NCBI RefSeq assembly: GCF_900602065.1
Contig: NZ_UWFN01000328.1
Coordinates: 240,099 to 304,098 of the forward strand
From: Pseudomonas viridiflava
GTDB taxonomy: Bacteria > Pseudomonadota > Gammaproteobacteria > Pseudomonadales > Pseudomonadaceae
DNA: 64,000 bases
Direction of reading: 5' to 3'
Below, one piece after another: positions 26,781-35,799 of the stretch. The position numbers and the translations under genes are program-made. Each line of letters opens with the position of its first letter. Position 1 is the stretch's first letter. Below the pieces are notes generated by a model. It did not search any database. It was given only the letters and a program-made list of their open reading frames with translations, and was not told where the DNA came from.

Positions 26781-27931
26781 AACAGCAAAAATCCGATGTA
26801 TTGATTGTCGGCGGCGGATTCATGGGTTCGGCCACCGCGTTTTTTCTGCGCCAGCGTGGCCAGTCAGTGACCCTTCTTGAGCGCGACATGATCGGCCAAT
26901 ACGCCAGCGGCGTTAACTTCGGCAACGTGCGGCGTCAGGGTCGTTTTCTCGGTCAACTGGAACTGGCCAACCGCTCCCGCGCCTTGTGGGGCCGCTTGCC
27001 GGAGCTGATTGGCGAAGATCTGGAGTTCCTGCCAAGCGGTCACATGCGCGTCTGCTATCGCGAGGATGAAATCGCCGAGCTGGAAGCTTACGCCGCAGCG
27101 CCGGAGGCCCGCGAACTGGACCTGCGTATCTACAGTGGCCGAGAACTGCATCAGCGCTTTCCATTTCTCGGCCCGGTGGTCAAAGGTGGTTCTTACGCAC
27201 CCCATGATGGCCACGCCAACCCGCGTCTGGCGGCCCCCGCTTTTGCACGCGCGGCGATCCGTGCCGGGGCGCGCATTGAAGAACGCACTGAAGTCACCGA
27301 GGTACAAAAAGTCGGCAATCAGTTTGAAGTCACGACCAGTGATGGCCGGGTGTTCAGCGCCGATCAACTGCTGATTACCGCTGGAGCCTGGGGGCAGAAG
27401 CTGTCTGCGCAGTTTGGCGAACCGGTGCCGCTGGACACCTTCGGCCCGCAAATGGCCGTCACCGAACCGGTGCCCTACTCGCTGCCTACAGTGATCGGCG
27501 TCTATACCAAAATCGCCGAAGAGGTGATTTATTTCCGGCAGATCCCCCGTGGCAACATCATCATTGGCGGCGGCTTTCGCAGCAAACCGGACATGGTCAA
27601 CAAACGGGTCGCAGTAGAGCCCCGCAGCACTATCAATCAATTGCAGCAGATGCGGCGTTTACTGCCGGGCGTCGCCAACCTGAACATCATTCGGGTCTGG
27701 AGCGGCATCGAAGGCTATCTGCCGGATTCATTACCAGTCATAGGCCGTAGCGGTACTGTCGACGGCCTGTTTTACGCGTTCGGCTTCTGCGGTCATGGCT
27801 TCCAGCTGGGTCCCGGCGTGGGGGATGTGATGGCCGAATTGCTCAGCACCGGCAGCACCAGTACCTCGATTGCGCCCTTCGATATCCGCCGCTTCGCCAA
27901 TGCCGACACCCAACAGAGCAAAGCCTCATGA
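26777..27931 (+). CDS. catalytic DAO-family subunit (HcnC/OoxB-like)
   Basis: A 384-residue FAD oxidoreductase with LIVGGGFMGSATAFFL (about 9-24), a covalent-type or tight FAD region YASGVNFGNVRRQGR, and the C-terminal FAD motif FCGHGFQLGPGVGD. It should oxidise the C-N bond of a secondary amine, releasing an amino acid and a keto acid. It starts in a four-base overlap with the previous gene and overlaps argE by four. The three subunits 25114-27931 are therefore one enzyme. Confidence 0.88.
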   Translation: MKQQKSDVLIVGGGFMGSATAFFLRQRGQSVTLLERDMIGQYASGVNFGNVRRQGRFLGQLELANRSRALWGRLPELIGEDLEFLPSGHMRVCYREDEIAELEAYAAAPEARELDLRIYSGRELHQRFPFLGPVVKGGSYAPHDGHANPRLAAPAFARAAIRAGARIEERTEVTEVQKVGNQFEVTTSDGRVFSADQLLITAGAWGQKLSAQFGEPVPLDTFGPQMAVTEPVPYSLPTVIGVYTKIAEEVIYFRQIPRGNIIIGGGFRSKPDMVNKRVAVEPRSTINQLQQMRRLLPGVANLNIIRVWSGIEGYLPDSLPVIGRSGTVDGLFYAFGFCGHGFQLGPGVGDVMAELLSTGSTSTSIAPFDIRRFANADTQQSKAS

Positions 27932-29085
27932 AGCCGCGTGTACGAGAGATACTCAGCCGCCTGCTGGCATTCGATACGGTGTCTTCTGAACCGAACATGG
28001 CACTGATTGAATACGTCCGGGATTTGCTGGCGACCAAGGGCATCGAGGCGCTGATCGTCAAGGATGAAACCGGGCACAAGGCCAATCTGTTCGCCAGCAC
28101 CGGACCAACCGATCAGCCAGGGATCTTGCTTTCAGGCCACACCGATGTGGTTCCGGTCGCAGGGCAGGCATGGACCCTGCCACCGTTCAAGGCTACCGAG
28201 CGGGATGGACGGATTTACGGTCGCGGCAGTTGCGACATGAAGGGTTTCATAGCATTGGCTATCGATAGCATGCTGGATGCAGCAGAGCTGAATCTGAACC
28301 GTCCGCTGCAACTGGCGTTGTCGCACGACGAAGAGATCGGCTGCGTCGGTGTGCGACGTCTGCTCGACGTGCTGCATCTTGCGCCGCAACGGCCGTTTCT
28401 GTGCATCGTGGGAGAGCCCACCAACATGCAGTTCGCGCTGGGCCACAAAGGTAAAAGCTCGTTCCGGACGTTCTGTCGTGGTCAGGAAGCGCACTCCTCT
28501 CTCGCGCCGCTGGCGGTCAATGCAATTCATCTGGCCAGCGACTTCATTGCTTCATTGCGCCTCAGCCAAAAACAACTGCAACAACACGGCGCTCAGGATG
28601 CCGACTACGACATTCCGTACAGCACGGTACACGTCGGCAGAATCGACGGCGGCAAGGCGCTGAATATTGTGCCGAACCTGTGCACGCTGGATTTTGAGCT
28701 GCGCAACCTGACGGCAGATGATCCTGACCTGTTTCTCGATCAGTTGCGCGAACAGGCCGAGGCGATCGTCCGTGAAGCGCGCAAAGTCTCAGCCGTAGCA
28801 GCCATCGAGATCGAAACCCTGAACGAGTATCCCGGCCTGGACACCCATCCCAGCGTCGAAGCCGTGCGCATGCTGCAGGCGTTTGCACCTGCGGGCACCC
28901 GCAGCGTCAAAGTGTCCTACGGCACAGAGGGCGGCCTGTTCGCTCAGCGCCTGAACGTACCCGTGGTGGTCTGCGGCCCAGGCTCCATCGAGCAGGCACA
29001 CAAGCCAGACGAATTCATCGAGGTGAGTCAGATGATTGCCGGGCAGAAATTTCTGGGCGGTTTGCTGGGGTCGCTGGTGCGCTGA
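27928..29085 (+). CDS. ArgE-type M20 deacylase (acetylornithine deacetylase family)
   Basis: A 385-residue metallohydrolase of the M20 family. The zinc/cobalt site is complete: H71 and D73 in SGHTDVVPV, D103 in GRGSCDMKG, catalytic E135 and E136 in SHDEEIGC, and a late histidine in QAHKPDEF. The enzyme removes an N-acyl group from an amino acid; ornithine as product is the family name but not established here. As last gene of the transport-oxidase operon, it probably cleaves an acylated amino acid imported by the ABC system or made by the oxidases. Biosynthetic argE is normally elsewhere. Confidence 0.88.
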   Translation: MKPRVREILSRLLAFDTVSSEPNMALIEYVRDLLATKGIEALIVKDETGHKANLFASTGPTDQPGILLSGHTDVVPVAGQAWTLPPFKATERDGRIYGRGSCDMKGFIALAIDSMLDAAELNLNRPLQLALSHDEEIGCVGVRRLLDVLHLAPQRPFLCIVGEPTNMQFALGHKGKSSFRTFCRGQEAHSSLAPLAVNAIHLASDFIASLRLSQKQLQQHGAQDADYDIPYSTVHVGRIDGGKALNIVPNLCTLDFELRNLTADDPDLFLDQLREQAEAIVREARKVSAVAAIEIETLNEYPGLDTHPSVEAVRMLQAFAPAGTRSVKVSYGTEGGLFAQRLNVPVVVCGPGSIEQAHKPDEFIEVSQMIAGQKFLGGLLGSLVR

Positions 29086-29114
29086 GGGAGCCCTAATCCA
29101 AGGATCATGAAGAA

Positions 29115-29210
29115 CCTGTAGGACCGAATTTATTCGGGAAAGCGGTATTTCAAGCTGCACACAAGCGGCGGTTGTACCCGCCTCTTCGCGAATGAATTCG
29201 CTCCCACAGG
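29115..29210. repeat. REP pair, GGAGCGAATTCATTCG family
   Basis: Inverted arms CCTGTAGGACCGAATTTATT and AATGAATTCGCTCCCACAGG, with about 56 bases between. It lies between the convergent argE-type and ghrA genes. Confidence 0.88.
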
Positions 29211-29259
29211 CATTTTATTTACAGGGCAAAATAGAATTCCCGCAATTTCAACGGTCTCC

Positions 29260-30186
29260 TCAATACCCCTGCCCGCGATCTACTTGCCCGAGCATCGGCT
29301 CGCCGCGCTCGAAGCGTCGGATGTTTTCCAGCAGGCCGGGAAATGCACTGTCGGGCTGGGTCATTGCCGCAATGTGCGGGGTGAGCAATATCTGTGGGTG
29401 GCTCCAGAACGGGTGCGCAGGATCAGCAGGCTCCTGTTGCAACACATCAAGCACTGCCGCGCTGACGTGACCGCTGTCCAGGGCTTGCAGCAGATCCTGT
29501 TCAATCAAATGCCCGCCCCGGCCCATGTTCACCAAGGCCGCCCCTTTGGGCAGTTGCTCGAACAATTCACGATTCAGAATGCCCGTGGTCTGTTCGGTCA
29601 ATGGCAGCACGCACACCAAAATGTCGCACTGCCCAAGAAATGTCGGCAACTGTGCGGTGCCCGCATGGCACACGACGCCCTCGATCTGATGCTCGCTGCG
29701 CGCCCACCCCGATAACTCGAAGCCGAAGTTCTGCAAGCTGGCGAGAATCTGCTGCGCCTGTAACCCAAGCCCCATCACGCCAACGCGACGTTTGTTCGCT
29801 GGCACAAGGCGATGCGCCTGCCAGTGGTGTTCAAGCTGCTGTTGTCGATAACGCAGCATGTCCCGGTGCAAGCTCAACACGGCGAAGCACGCGTACTCGC
29901 ACATGCCCCGGCCAATCCCGGGATCCAGCAACCGCACCACCGGCAACGCCTCGGGCAGCCGGCTCAAATCCAGTTGGTCGACACCTGCCGACAAGGCAAA
30001 CACCACCTGCAAGTTCGGCAGCAGGGTTTGCAGATCATCCGGGGCAAGCCAGGCGGCAAGGTAAGTTATGTCCCGCGGATCGCCGATGTCAGGCCAGGCG
30101 CGCCACTCGATATCCGGAGCGTGTTCGGCAAACAGTGCTTTCCACTGTTCACCCCGTGCGGGATCAGCTTTGTAGAGCAGCGCCAT
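29260..30186 (-). CDS. ghrA: glyoxylate/hydroxypyruvate reductase A
   Basis: A 308-residue D-isomer-specific 2-hydroxyacid dehydrogenase that reduces glyoxylate and hydroxypyruvate with NAD(P)H. Family marks are the nucleotide fold RVGVMGLGLQAQQ (about 138-150), catalytic arginine in NMGRGGHLI (about 224-232), glutamate in LQQEPADP and histidine in TPHIAAM. The N-terminal half has the GhrA-specific pattern LSAGVDQLD. AGGA eight bases before ATG supports the start. It is a single gene between two REP elements. Confidence 0.9.
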   Translation of the reverse strand: MALLYKADPARGEQWKALFAEHAPDIEWRAWPDIGDPRDITYLAAWLAPDDLQTLLPNLQVVFALSAGVDQLDLSRLPEALPVVRLLDPGIGRGMCEYACFAVLSLHRDMLRYRQQQLEHHWQAHRLVPANKRRVGVMGLGLQAQQILASLQNFGFELSGWARSEHQIEGVVCHAGTAQLPTFLGQCDILVCVLPLTEQTTGILNRELFEQLPKGAALVNMGRGGHLIEQDLLQALDSGHVSAAVLDVLQQEPADPAHPFWSHPQILLTPHIAAMTQPDSAFPGLLENIRRFERGEPMLGQVDRGQGY

Positions 30187-30329
30187 GAATGAGTCCTGAA
30201 CAGGTGGGGGTCATTCATGATGCCTGAGATGCAAAGCAGCATTGGCTGAAAGCACCGTGGCAACGGCGTAGCGTGCTGTTTATGGGAGGTGGCGCGAAAG
30301 ATTCAATGGAGTTTGAGTCTGCTGCAGGT

Positions 30330-30449
30330 CCTGTGGGAGCGGTGCTTGGTCTGGGCGGCATTCCGACGATAAGGCTGGACGCGATTCACTTTTGACCGCG
30401 TCGCCTTTATCGTCGGAATGCCGCCCAGACCAAGCACCGCTCCCACAGG
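30330..30449. repeat. long-arm palindrome, GGTGCTTGGTCTGGGCGGC family
   Basis: Arms of about 50 bases (beginning CCTGTGGGAGCGGTGCTTGG) pair almost perfectly around a short T-rich loop. The copy matches 11696-11812 through the GGCATTCCGACGATAAGG core. It fills the gap between ghrA and aroA, which is otherwise featureless. Confidence 0.92.
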
Positions 30450-30519
30450 GGTGATGAGATCCTCGATAATTTGGCTTGCAGGCAAACATAAGATCACCCA
30501 CAGGAAGAGAAATTCCAGC

Positions 30520-31782
30520 TCAATCCTGCCGCTGAACCTTGACCCCCAGCGATTGCAACGCATCCCAGTAACCCGGATAAGTCTTGCCGACGCAATCAGG
30601 GTCCTGAATCCGGATGCCTGCGATTTTCAGCCCGGCCAGCGCGAAGCACATGGCGATACGATGATCAGCATGGGTATCGATCAACGCGTCCACGGTGCTG
30701 CCTGCCAACTGGGGGTTCGCGTGAACGATCAGGTCGTCACCCTCTTCCACCGCCAGCCCCGGTGCAATCGCACACAGCCCATGGGACAACGCGGAAATGC
30801 GGTCGCATTCCTTGACCCGTAGATTCGCGATGCCGACGAAGCGCACTGGCTGATTGTTGAACGCAGCGAGCACGGCCAGGGTTGGAATCGCATCCTGCAT
30901 TTGCGAACCATCGATCACGGGCGGCATGTTCGGGAAGCGCTCGATCAACTGGCTGGCCAAAGCGTCAGGCTGGGTGAAAGCCTCAGTCGCAACACCCAGA
31001 TCGATATTACCGCTGGTGATTGCCTGGGCGGCCCACAAATAAGTCGCTGCCGAGGCATCCGGCTCGATGTGGAAATCAGTGGCTTTATAGCCCGTCGCCG
31101 AGACTTTCCAAGCGGTGTCGCTGACGGCTTCGACTTCAGCACCAAAGGCTTTCATCGCCGCCAGTGTCAGGTCAACATAACCGCGCGCGCCAATATCACT
31201 GCCGGTCAGCGCCACTTCAATCGGGCCTTTGCCGCAGGCTCCAGCCATCAATAGCGCGGAGACGTACTGACTGGACAGGTTGCCATCGATTTCGATACGT
31301 CCCGCAGCCAGACCACCCTGCCCCTTGATTGCCACAGGCGGACAGCCGGTCGGCGAACTGACGTCGACACCCATGCGCTGCAGAGCATCAACCAGCGGAC
31401 CAATAGGACGCTTGCGCATGTACTCGTCGCCATCAACGACGAAATCACCCTGAAAGTTAGCCAGCGCCGCCGTCAGAAAACGCGTCGCCGTGCCGGCGTT
31501 GCCCAGGAACAGCGCTTGCGAAGGTGCAAGCCACTGGCCGTTGCTGGTGACCACGAAGGTGCTGTCATCCGGCTCGTCAACCTGCACGCCCATCAGGCGC
31601 AAGGCTTCGGACATCACACGCGTGTCGTCACTTTTGAGCGCACCGCTCAGACGACTGGTGCCTTTGGCCAGGCCCGCCAGCAACAGCGCACGATTGGTGA
31701 TGGATTTCGAGCCAGGCGGGCTCACACGCCCGATCAATGGCTGGTCGACAGGGGTTACCGTGAGTGTGGATTGTGGTCGCAT
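30520..31782 (-). CDS. aroA: stand-alone EPSP synthase (3-phosphoshikimate 1-carboxyvinyltransferase)
   Basis: A 420-residue enzyme joining phosphoenolpyruvate and shikimate-3-phosphate in aromatic amino-acid synthesis. The PEP/S3P-binding lysine is in PPGSKSITNRALLLA (about 22-36), and GNAGTATRF lies at 94-102. At the place of E. coli Pro101 this protein has F102, a position known to affect glyphosate sensitivity. Later motifs include KESDR-like KECDRISAL and DHRIAMCFALAGL. The ATG at 31782 starts the family core; the frame extends further upstream but without homology. Pseudomonads normally carry aroA fused to tyrA, so this is probably a second copy. Confidence 0.9.
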   Translation of the reverse strand: MRPQSTLTVTPVDQPLIGRVSPPGSKSITNRALLLAGLAKGTSRLSGALKSDDTRVMSEALRLMGVQVDEPDDSTFVVTSNGQWLAPSQALFLGNAGTATRFLTAALANFQGDFVVDGDEYMRKRPIGPLVDALQRMGVDVSSPTGCPPVAIKGQGGLAAGRIEIDGNLSSQYVSALLMAGACGKGPIEVALTGSDIGARGYVDLTLAAMKAFGAEVEAVSDTAWKVSATGYKATDFHIEPDASAATYLWAAQAITSGNIDLGVATEAFTQPDALASQLIERFPNMPPVIDGSQMQDAIPTLAVLAAFNNQPVRFVGIANLRVKECDRISALSHGLCAIAPGLAVEEGDDLIVHANPQLAGSTVDALIDTHADHRIAMCFALAGLKIAGIRIQDPDCVGKTYPGYWDALQSLGVKVQRQD

Positions 31783-31834
31783 GATGTCCGTGATCGTCGC
31801 CGGAAAAACGTCGATCCTACCAGCAATCGGCGTC

Positions 31835-32788
31835 TTATTCGTCCACCGAAACCTGATTGCGACCGTTTTTCTTCGACAGATAAAGCGCCTGGTCGGCCCA
31901 TTCAATCAGGGTTTTATATTCGCTGGTCGGTTTGGACAGGTCGGCAACGCCAAGGCTGATCGTGCACTTGATCGCATGCCCCTCGTGCTGCACGGTCTCG
32001 GCCTCTACCGCCAGGCGTAAACGCTCGCAGAACACTTTGGCACCGGCTTTATGGGTGTCAGGCAGTAGTACGGCGAACTCTTCGCCACCATAACGTCCGG
32101 CGATGTCAGCATCACGCACATGCTTGCGCATGACCTGAGCGACGCGCTGAATCACCTTGTCACCCGCTTGATGGCCAAACGTATCGTTAACCCGCTTGAA
32201 GTGATCGATATCGCACATCACCAGGGAGGACACGCCGCTGTAGCGCTTGTGCCGGGCGTATTCCAGTTTGAGCAACTCTTCCCAATGCCCACGGTTGAAC
32301 AGGCCGGTAAGGTGATCGGTACTGGAAAGCTTTGCCAACTCGTGGTTGGCCGTCTGCAGCAGATGGCGGTTAGTGGCCACATCCGTCACGTCGTAGATCA
32401 CCAGGCAGATGTGGGTGATCTCGCTGTTGGTCGAGCGCAGCGGGAACATCGTGGTGTTCTGGTACATGAAGTCTTCGCGGCCGGTGATCGGCTGGTAGTT
32501 CTTGAACCGCACCAGATAAGGCCGCTGCTCCCAAATGGTGAACGCAGGCGTGCCCAGGGTAATCACGTTATCGACTTTTTTGCTGAACCACTTAGGATTG
32601 AGCTCCGGGAACAACTTGAAGATCGACTGCCCGGCAGCATCATACGGCACGACGCCAGAGCGGTTCTCCATGAAGGTGTTCCAGACTTGCACACGATAAT
32701 CGCGGTCGAGTACCACAATGCCGACGTCGATGTTCTGGGTGACGGTCAGCAGCCAATGAAGCTCTTTGATATCGATCTGATTACTCAT
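31835..32788 (-). CDS. PAS-GGDEF diguanylate cyclase
   Basis: A 317-residue cytoplasmic protein: an N-terminal PAS domain (about 15-140), then a GGDEF domain with intact active site GGEEF (234-238) and a product-inhibition site R225-xx-D228 five residues before it. It should make c-di-GMP from GTP and be feedback controlled. No membrane segment is seen. The gene starts three bases after the stop of the receiver-CheC gene, so the two are co-expressed. C-di-GMP is the activator of the cellulose synthase encoded 18 kb away. aroA follows after 52 bases. Confidence 0.93.
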   Translation of the reverse strand: MSNQIDIKELHWLLTVTQNIDVGIVVLDRDYRVQVWNTFMENRSGVVPYDAAGQSIFKLFPELNPKWFSKKVDNVITLGTPAFTIWEQRPYLVRFKNYQPITGREDFMYQNTTMFPLRSTNSEITHICLVIYDVTDVATNRHLLQTANHELAKLSSTDHLTGLFNRGHWEELLKLEYARHKRYSGVSSLVMCDIDHFKRVNDTFGHQAGDKVIQRVAQVMRKHVRDADIAGRYGGEEFAVLLPDTHKAGAKVFCERLRLAVEAETVQHEGHAIKCTISLGVADLSKPTSEYKTLIEWADQALYLSKKNGRNQVSVDE

Positions 32789-32791
32789 GGG

Positions 32792-33790
32792 TCAGCTCAT
32801 CAAGTACGCGAGTTTTTTTGTCAGGCGATCGACCGAATCTTCGGTGAACAACATCAGCAAGTCGAAGTTGATGCTATGCCCCTCAACGCTGTAACTGAGC
32901 TCAACGGCCAGGGTTTTCTGCCAGCGTGTCTGATTGATACTGATCAGTTGGTCAATGCCCACCTGTGAACCCAGCATCTGCGGATGCCCCTGGGAGAACT
33001 CCACGTCGATCTGCTCGGCAATCCCGCTCAGACACGCACCAATCAGGATCGCGGACAGATCGAGGAGCATTTCCTCGTCGGTGTAGTCCGCCGAGTCGCG
33101 GTGCATCAACGAGCCCATGTCGGCGATGTCCGAGTCATGGAAGATCAACAACGCTTCGCCCGCGATGCCGCCACCGATGTAGCCCTGGCAGATCGCGGTC
33201 AACCGGTCACTGCTGTGCGCGTCCGCCAACGCCATGTGCAACTCACCGACCTCGAACATGTTGACGGTCGGCACCGGCAACTGCACAAACACACCCAACA
33301 CCTTGGCCAGCAGGGCTGCGGCGCGGCCCATGGCAACGTTGATGGTTTCGCGAAACGCGTCCTGAAAACTGATGATCGCGCCGGTCATGGCGGGCGCAAT
33401 AGTCGGGACGGGAGCAGGCTCGCCCAGCAGACCCAGCCGGGTCAGCGTCTGCTTCAGTTCATCAGGGTCAGCCGGCTTTTTGATGAACGCCAGTGCGCCC
33501 AACTCCATGACCCGCCGCACGGCTTCGTCCTGAACGTCACCGGAAACGACAATGATCTTGGCGTCGAGGTTTTCAGCGCGAATGGCAGCAAGCGTCTGAT
33601 AGCCATCCATGACCGGCATGGTCAGGTCCAGCAACATGACCTCACCCAACCCACGCCGCACCGCATCGAGGCCTTCAAGCCCATTGGTCGCCTGCGTGAC
33701 AGACACGCCCCACTCTGCAGGCAAGGCCCTCAGCAACTGCTTGCGGGCCATGTTGGAGTCATCGCAAATCACCAAGGGAATCATCGGCAT
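32792..33790 (-). CDS. response regulator with fused CheC-type phosphatase domain
   Basis: A 332-residue protein. The receiver (about 4-122) has acidic pair D10-D11, phosphoacceptor D55, S83 in the Thr/Ser position and K105. A proline-rich linker (124-135) leads to a CheC/CheX-like domain (about 140-330) holding one full signature, (D)xxxExxN-x22-P: D144, E148, N151, P174. The second copy of that signature is degenerate. It may dephosphorylate a partner receiver while being controlled by its own. The ATG at 33790 begins the receiver directly; 12 extra upstream codons add nothing. It heads the unit with the diguanylate cyclase. Confidence 0.85.
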   Translation of the reverse strand: MPMIPLVICDDSNMARKQLLRALPAEWGVSVTQATNGLEGLDAVRRGLGEVMLLDLTMPVMDGYQTLAAIRAENLDAKIIVVSGDVQDEAVRRVMELGALAFIKKPADPDELKQTLTRLGLLGEPAPVPTIAPAMTGAIISFQDAFRETINVAMGRAAALLAKVLGVFVQLPVPTVNMFEVGELHMALADAHSSDRLTAICQGYIGGGIAGEALLIFHDSDIADMGSLMHRDSADYTDEEMLLDLSAILIGACLSGIAEQIDVEFSQGHPQMLGSQVGIDQLISINQTRWQKTLAVELSYSVEGHSINFDLLMLFTEDSVDRLTKKLAYLMS

Positions 33791-34224
33791 TGCATTGCTT
33801 CTCACTGCAAAAGTGTTCTGGCGCAAGTATCAGCGGGTTTCATTTCATAAGCGAGTGGTTCGAACGGTATTGAACACTTACCTTATTAAACAATCGTTTA
33901 GACCATTTAACTGGCGTCAAATAAATACGTTCACTCGCGTTCACAGCATTACAAACAATCACTGTCCGTGCTCATCTATTCATACATCGGCAGTGGCTGA
34001 TAATTCTGCAATTAACTCGCCAACGAAACAGCATTCGTGAGAGTAGTTGAGTTCTATCGGGACCTTCATGCGTCGTTACCGCCTGCCCCATCGCAACCAA
34101 AAGCACAAACGTACCAAAAATAACCATTCTGGCTATAGGCTCTTTCACAGCCGGCCCTTAGAATCCTTGCCACACTGGCACGCGGTCGTTGTCGTTTGCA
34201 CCGCTGCGCCCATTCAAGGATCAG
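33791..34224. other. divergent intergenic region, signalling block
   Basis: This AT-rich 434-base gap separates the leftward receiver-CheC/GGDEF unit from the rightward histidine kinase. Both promoters should be here. I found no palindrome, RNA gene or convincing ORF; a short frame at 34047-34265 has no family features. Confidence 0.4.
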
Positions 34225-35799
34225 ATGCTGTTCAGTGCGATGTCGGGCAGCGTTCAAGGGCATGATGCGTTCAGTATGAATACACCCGTTACGTTGTCTG
34301 CCGGGCACACCGGCTCAGGGCTCAACGCCCGGTCCTCATCGTTTTTGCTTCGTCTGGTCGCGGTCGCCATTACCACGGTGGTGTTTATCATCGATACGGT
34401 GACGTCGCTGGACGTCGCGGTGGCGGTGCTTTATGTCGCGGTTATTTTGTTGTCGGTGAATATCTTCAGTCGGCACGGTTTGACGATCGTTGCCCTGAGT
34501 TGCCTGTCGCTGACGATCATTTCCTTTCTGCTGACTCACGGCCAGGACGCCGAGTTGCCTGCCGTTGCCCGTTGCCTGGTGAGCATTGCTGCAATCGGCA
34601 TCACGACGGTGCTGGCGCGTAGCAACAAAGCGGTCAATGACCGGTTGCAGGAGCAAGTCTGTCTGCTCGCCGAAGCGCATCAGGCGTTGCGCCGCAGCGA
34701 AGCGTTTCTGATTGATGCTCAGCGCTTGAGCCGCACGGGCAGTATTGGTTTCCGTGTTCCGGACCTGGAGATGCACTGGTCGGAAGAGACCCAGCGGATC
34801 TTCGAGTATGAAGCGGGTTCTCACGCGTCCATTGATCGGGTCCTGCAAAGGACCCATCCCGATGACTTGTTACTGGTAGTGGATGCCATTGCCAAGGCCC
34901 GGGAGCTGACCCCGGACCTGAGTGTCGAACACCGTCTGCTCATGCCGGACGGCCGCATCAAATACCTGCACATGCTCGCGCACCTGACCCACGATCAGGA
35001 TGGTCATTGCGAATACGTCGGGGCGCTGATGGACGTGACGGCCGCCAAGCAGGCCGAGGAAGCGCTGCACCGCTCGCAAACCGAACTGGCGCATGTGACC
35101 CGCGTCACAACCCTTGGCGAGCTGGCGGCGTCGATTGCTCATGAAGTGAATCAGCCACTGGCCGCGGTCACGACTAACGCTGAGGCCTCGCTACGCTGGC
35201 TCAATCGCCGGGAGCCGGATATCAATGAAGCAGCTCAGGCGCTGGAGCGCATCCTCAGCGAAACCTTCAGGGCCAGTGAAGTGATCCGTCGTATTCGCGC
35301 GCTGTCTCGCAAAACCGATCCACAACGGGCGCCGGTGGACTTGCGGGAAGTAATCGAAGAATCTGTGAGCCTGGTTGCCCGTGAAATCCAGCGAGCCCGG
35401 GTTGAGCTGGTGCAAGACATCGCCAGTGACGTGCCCTGTGTGATGGGCGACCGTATTCAGTTACAGCAAGTGCTGATCAACTTGCTGATCAATGGCATGC
35501 AGGCCATGAGTGGTCATCATGGTTCGTCGCGCAAGCTGAGTCTGCGTTTAAGCCATGAGTCAAAAAACGAAGTCGTCATAGAAGTGCGTGACAGCGGACC
35601 AGGAATTCAGCCGGATGATATGGGTCGTTTGTTCAACGCATTTTTCACCACAAAACCTGAAGGCATGGGTATGGGGTTGTCGATCTGCCGCTCGATTATC
35701 GATGCGCATGGCGGTCGGATCTGGGCCCAGAGCCAACCTGGCGAAGGGGCCGCGCTGCTCTTCGCCCTCCCCCAACAAGAAGAAACAGACGATGAATGA
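34225..35799 (+). CDS. membrane PAS histidine kinase (FixL/DctB-like)
   Basis: A 524-residue sensor kinase. Four hydrophobic segments (about residues 35-150) form a membrane domain, followed by a coiled linker (VNDRLQEQVCLLAEAH), a PAS domain (about 170-290), the phosphoacceptor H in GELAASIAHEVNQPL, and a HATPase domain with N box (LINLLINGMQAM), DSGPGIQPDDMG and GMGLSICRSI. The ATG at 34225 has AAGGA five bases upstream and is preferred over an earlier start at 34189. It overlaps the response-regulator gene by eight bases, so they are a cognate pair. The signal is unknown. Confidence 0.9.
   Translation: MLFSAMSGSVQGHDAFSMNTPVTLSAGHTGSGLNARSSSFLLRLVAVAITTVVFIIDTVTSLDVAVAVLYVAVILLSVNIFSRHGLTIVALSCLSLTIISFLLTHGQDAELPAVARCLVSIAAIGITTVLARSNKAVNDRLQEQVCLLAEAHQALRRSEAFLIDAQRLSRTGSIGFRVPDLEMHWSEETQRIFEYEAGSHASIDRVLQRTHPDDLLLVVDAIAKARELTPDLSVEHRLLMPDGRIKYLHMLAHLTHDQDGHCEYVGALMDVTAAKQAEEALHRSQTELAHVTRVTTLGELAASIAHEVNQPLAAVTTNAEASLRWLNRREPDINEAAQALERILSETFRASEVIRRIRALSRKTDPQRAPVDLREVIEESVSLVAREIQRARVELVQDIASDVPCVMGDRIQLQQVLINLLINGMQAMSGHHGSSRKLSLRLSHESKNEVVIEVRDSGPGIQPDDMGRLFNAFFTTKPEGMGMGLSICRSIIDAHGGRIWAQSQPGEGAALLFALPQQEETDDE

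Noticed and set aside
25114..27931. Assignment as hydrogen cyanide synthase hcnABC
   Set aside because: Domain order fits, but the genes are embedded in a transporter/ArgE operon, which favours an opine- or amine-type oxidase. Kept as homology only.
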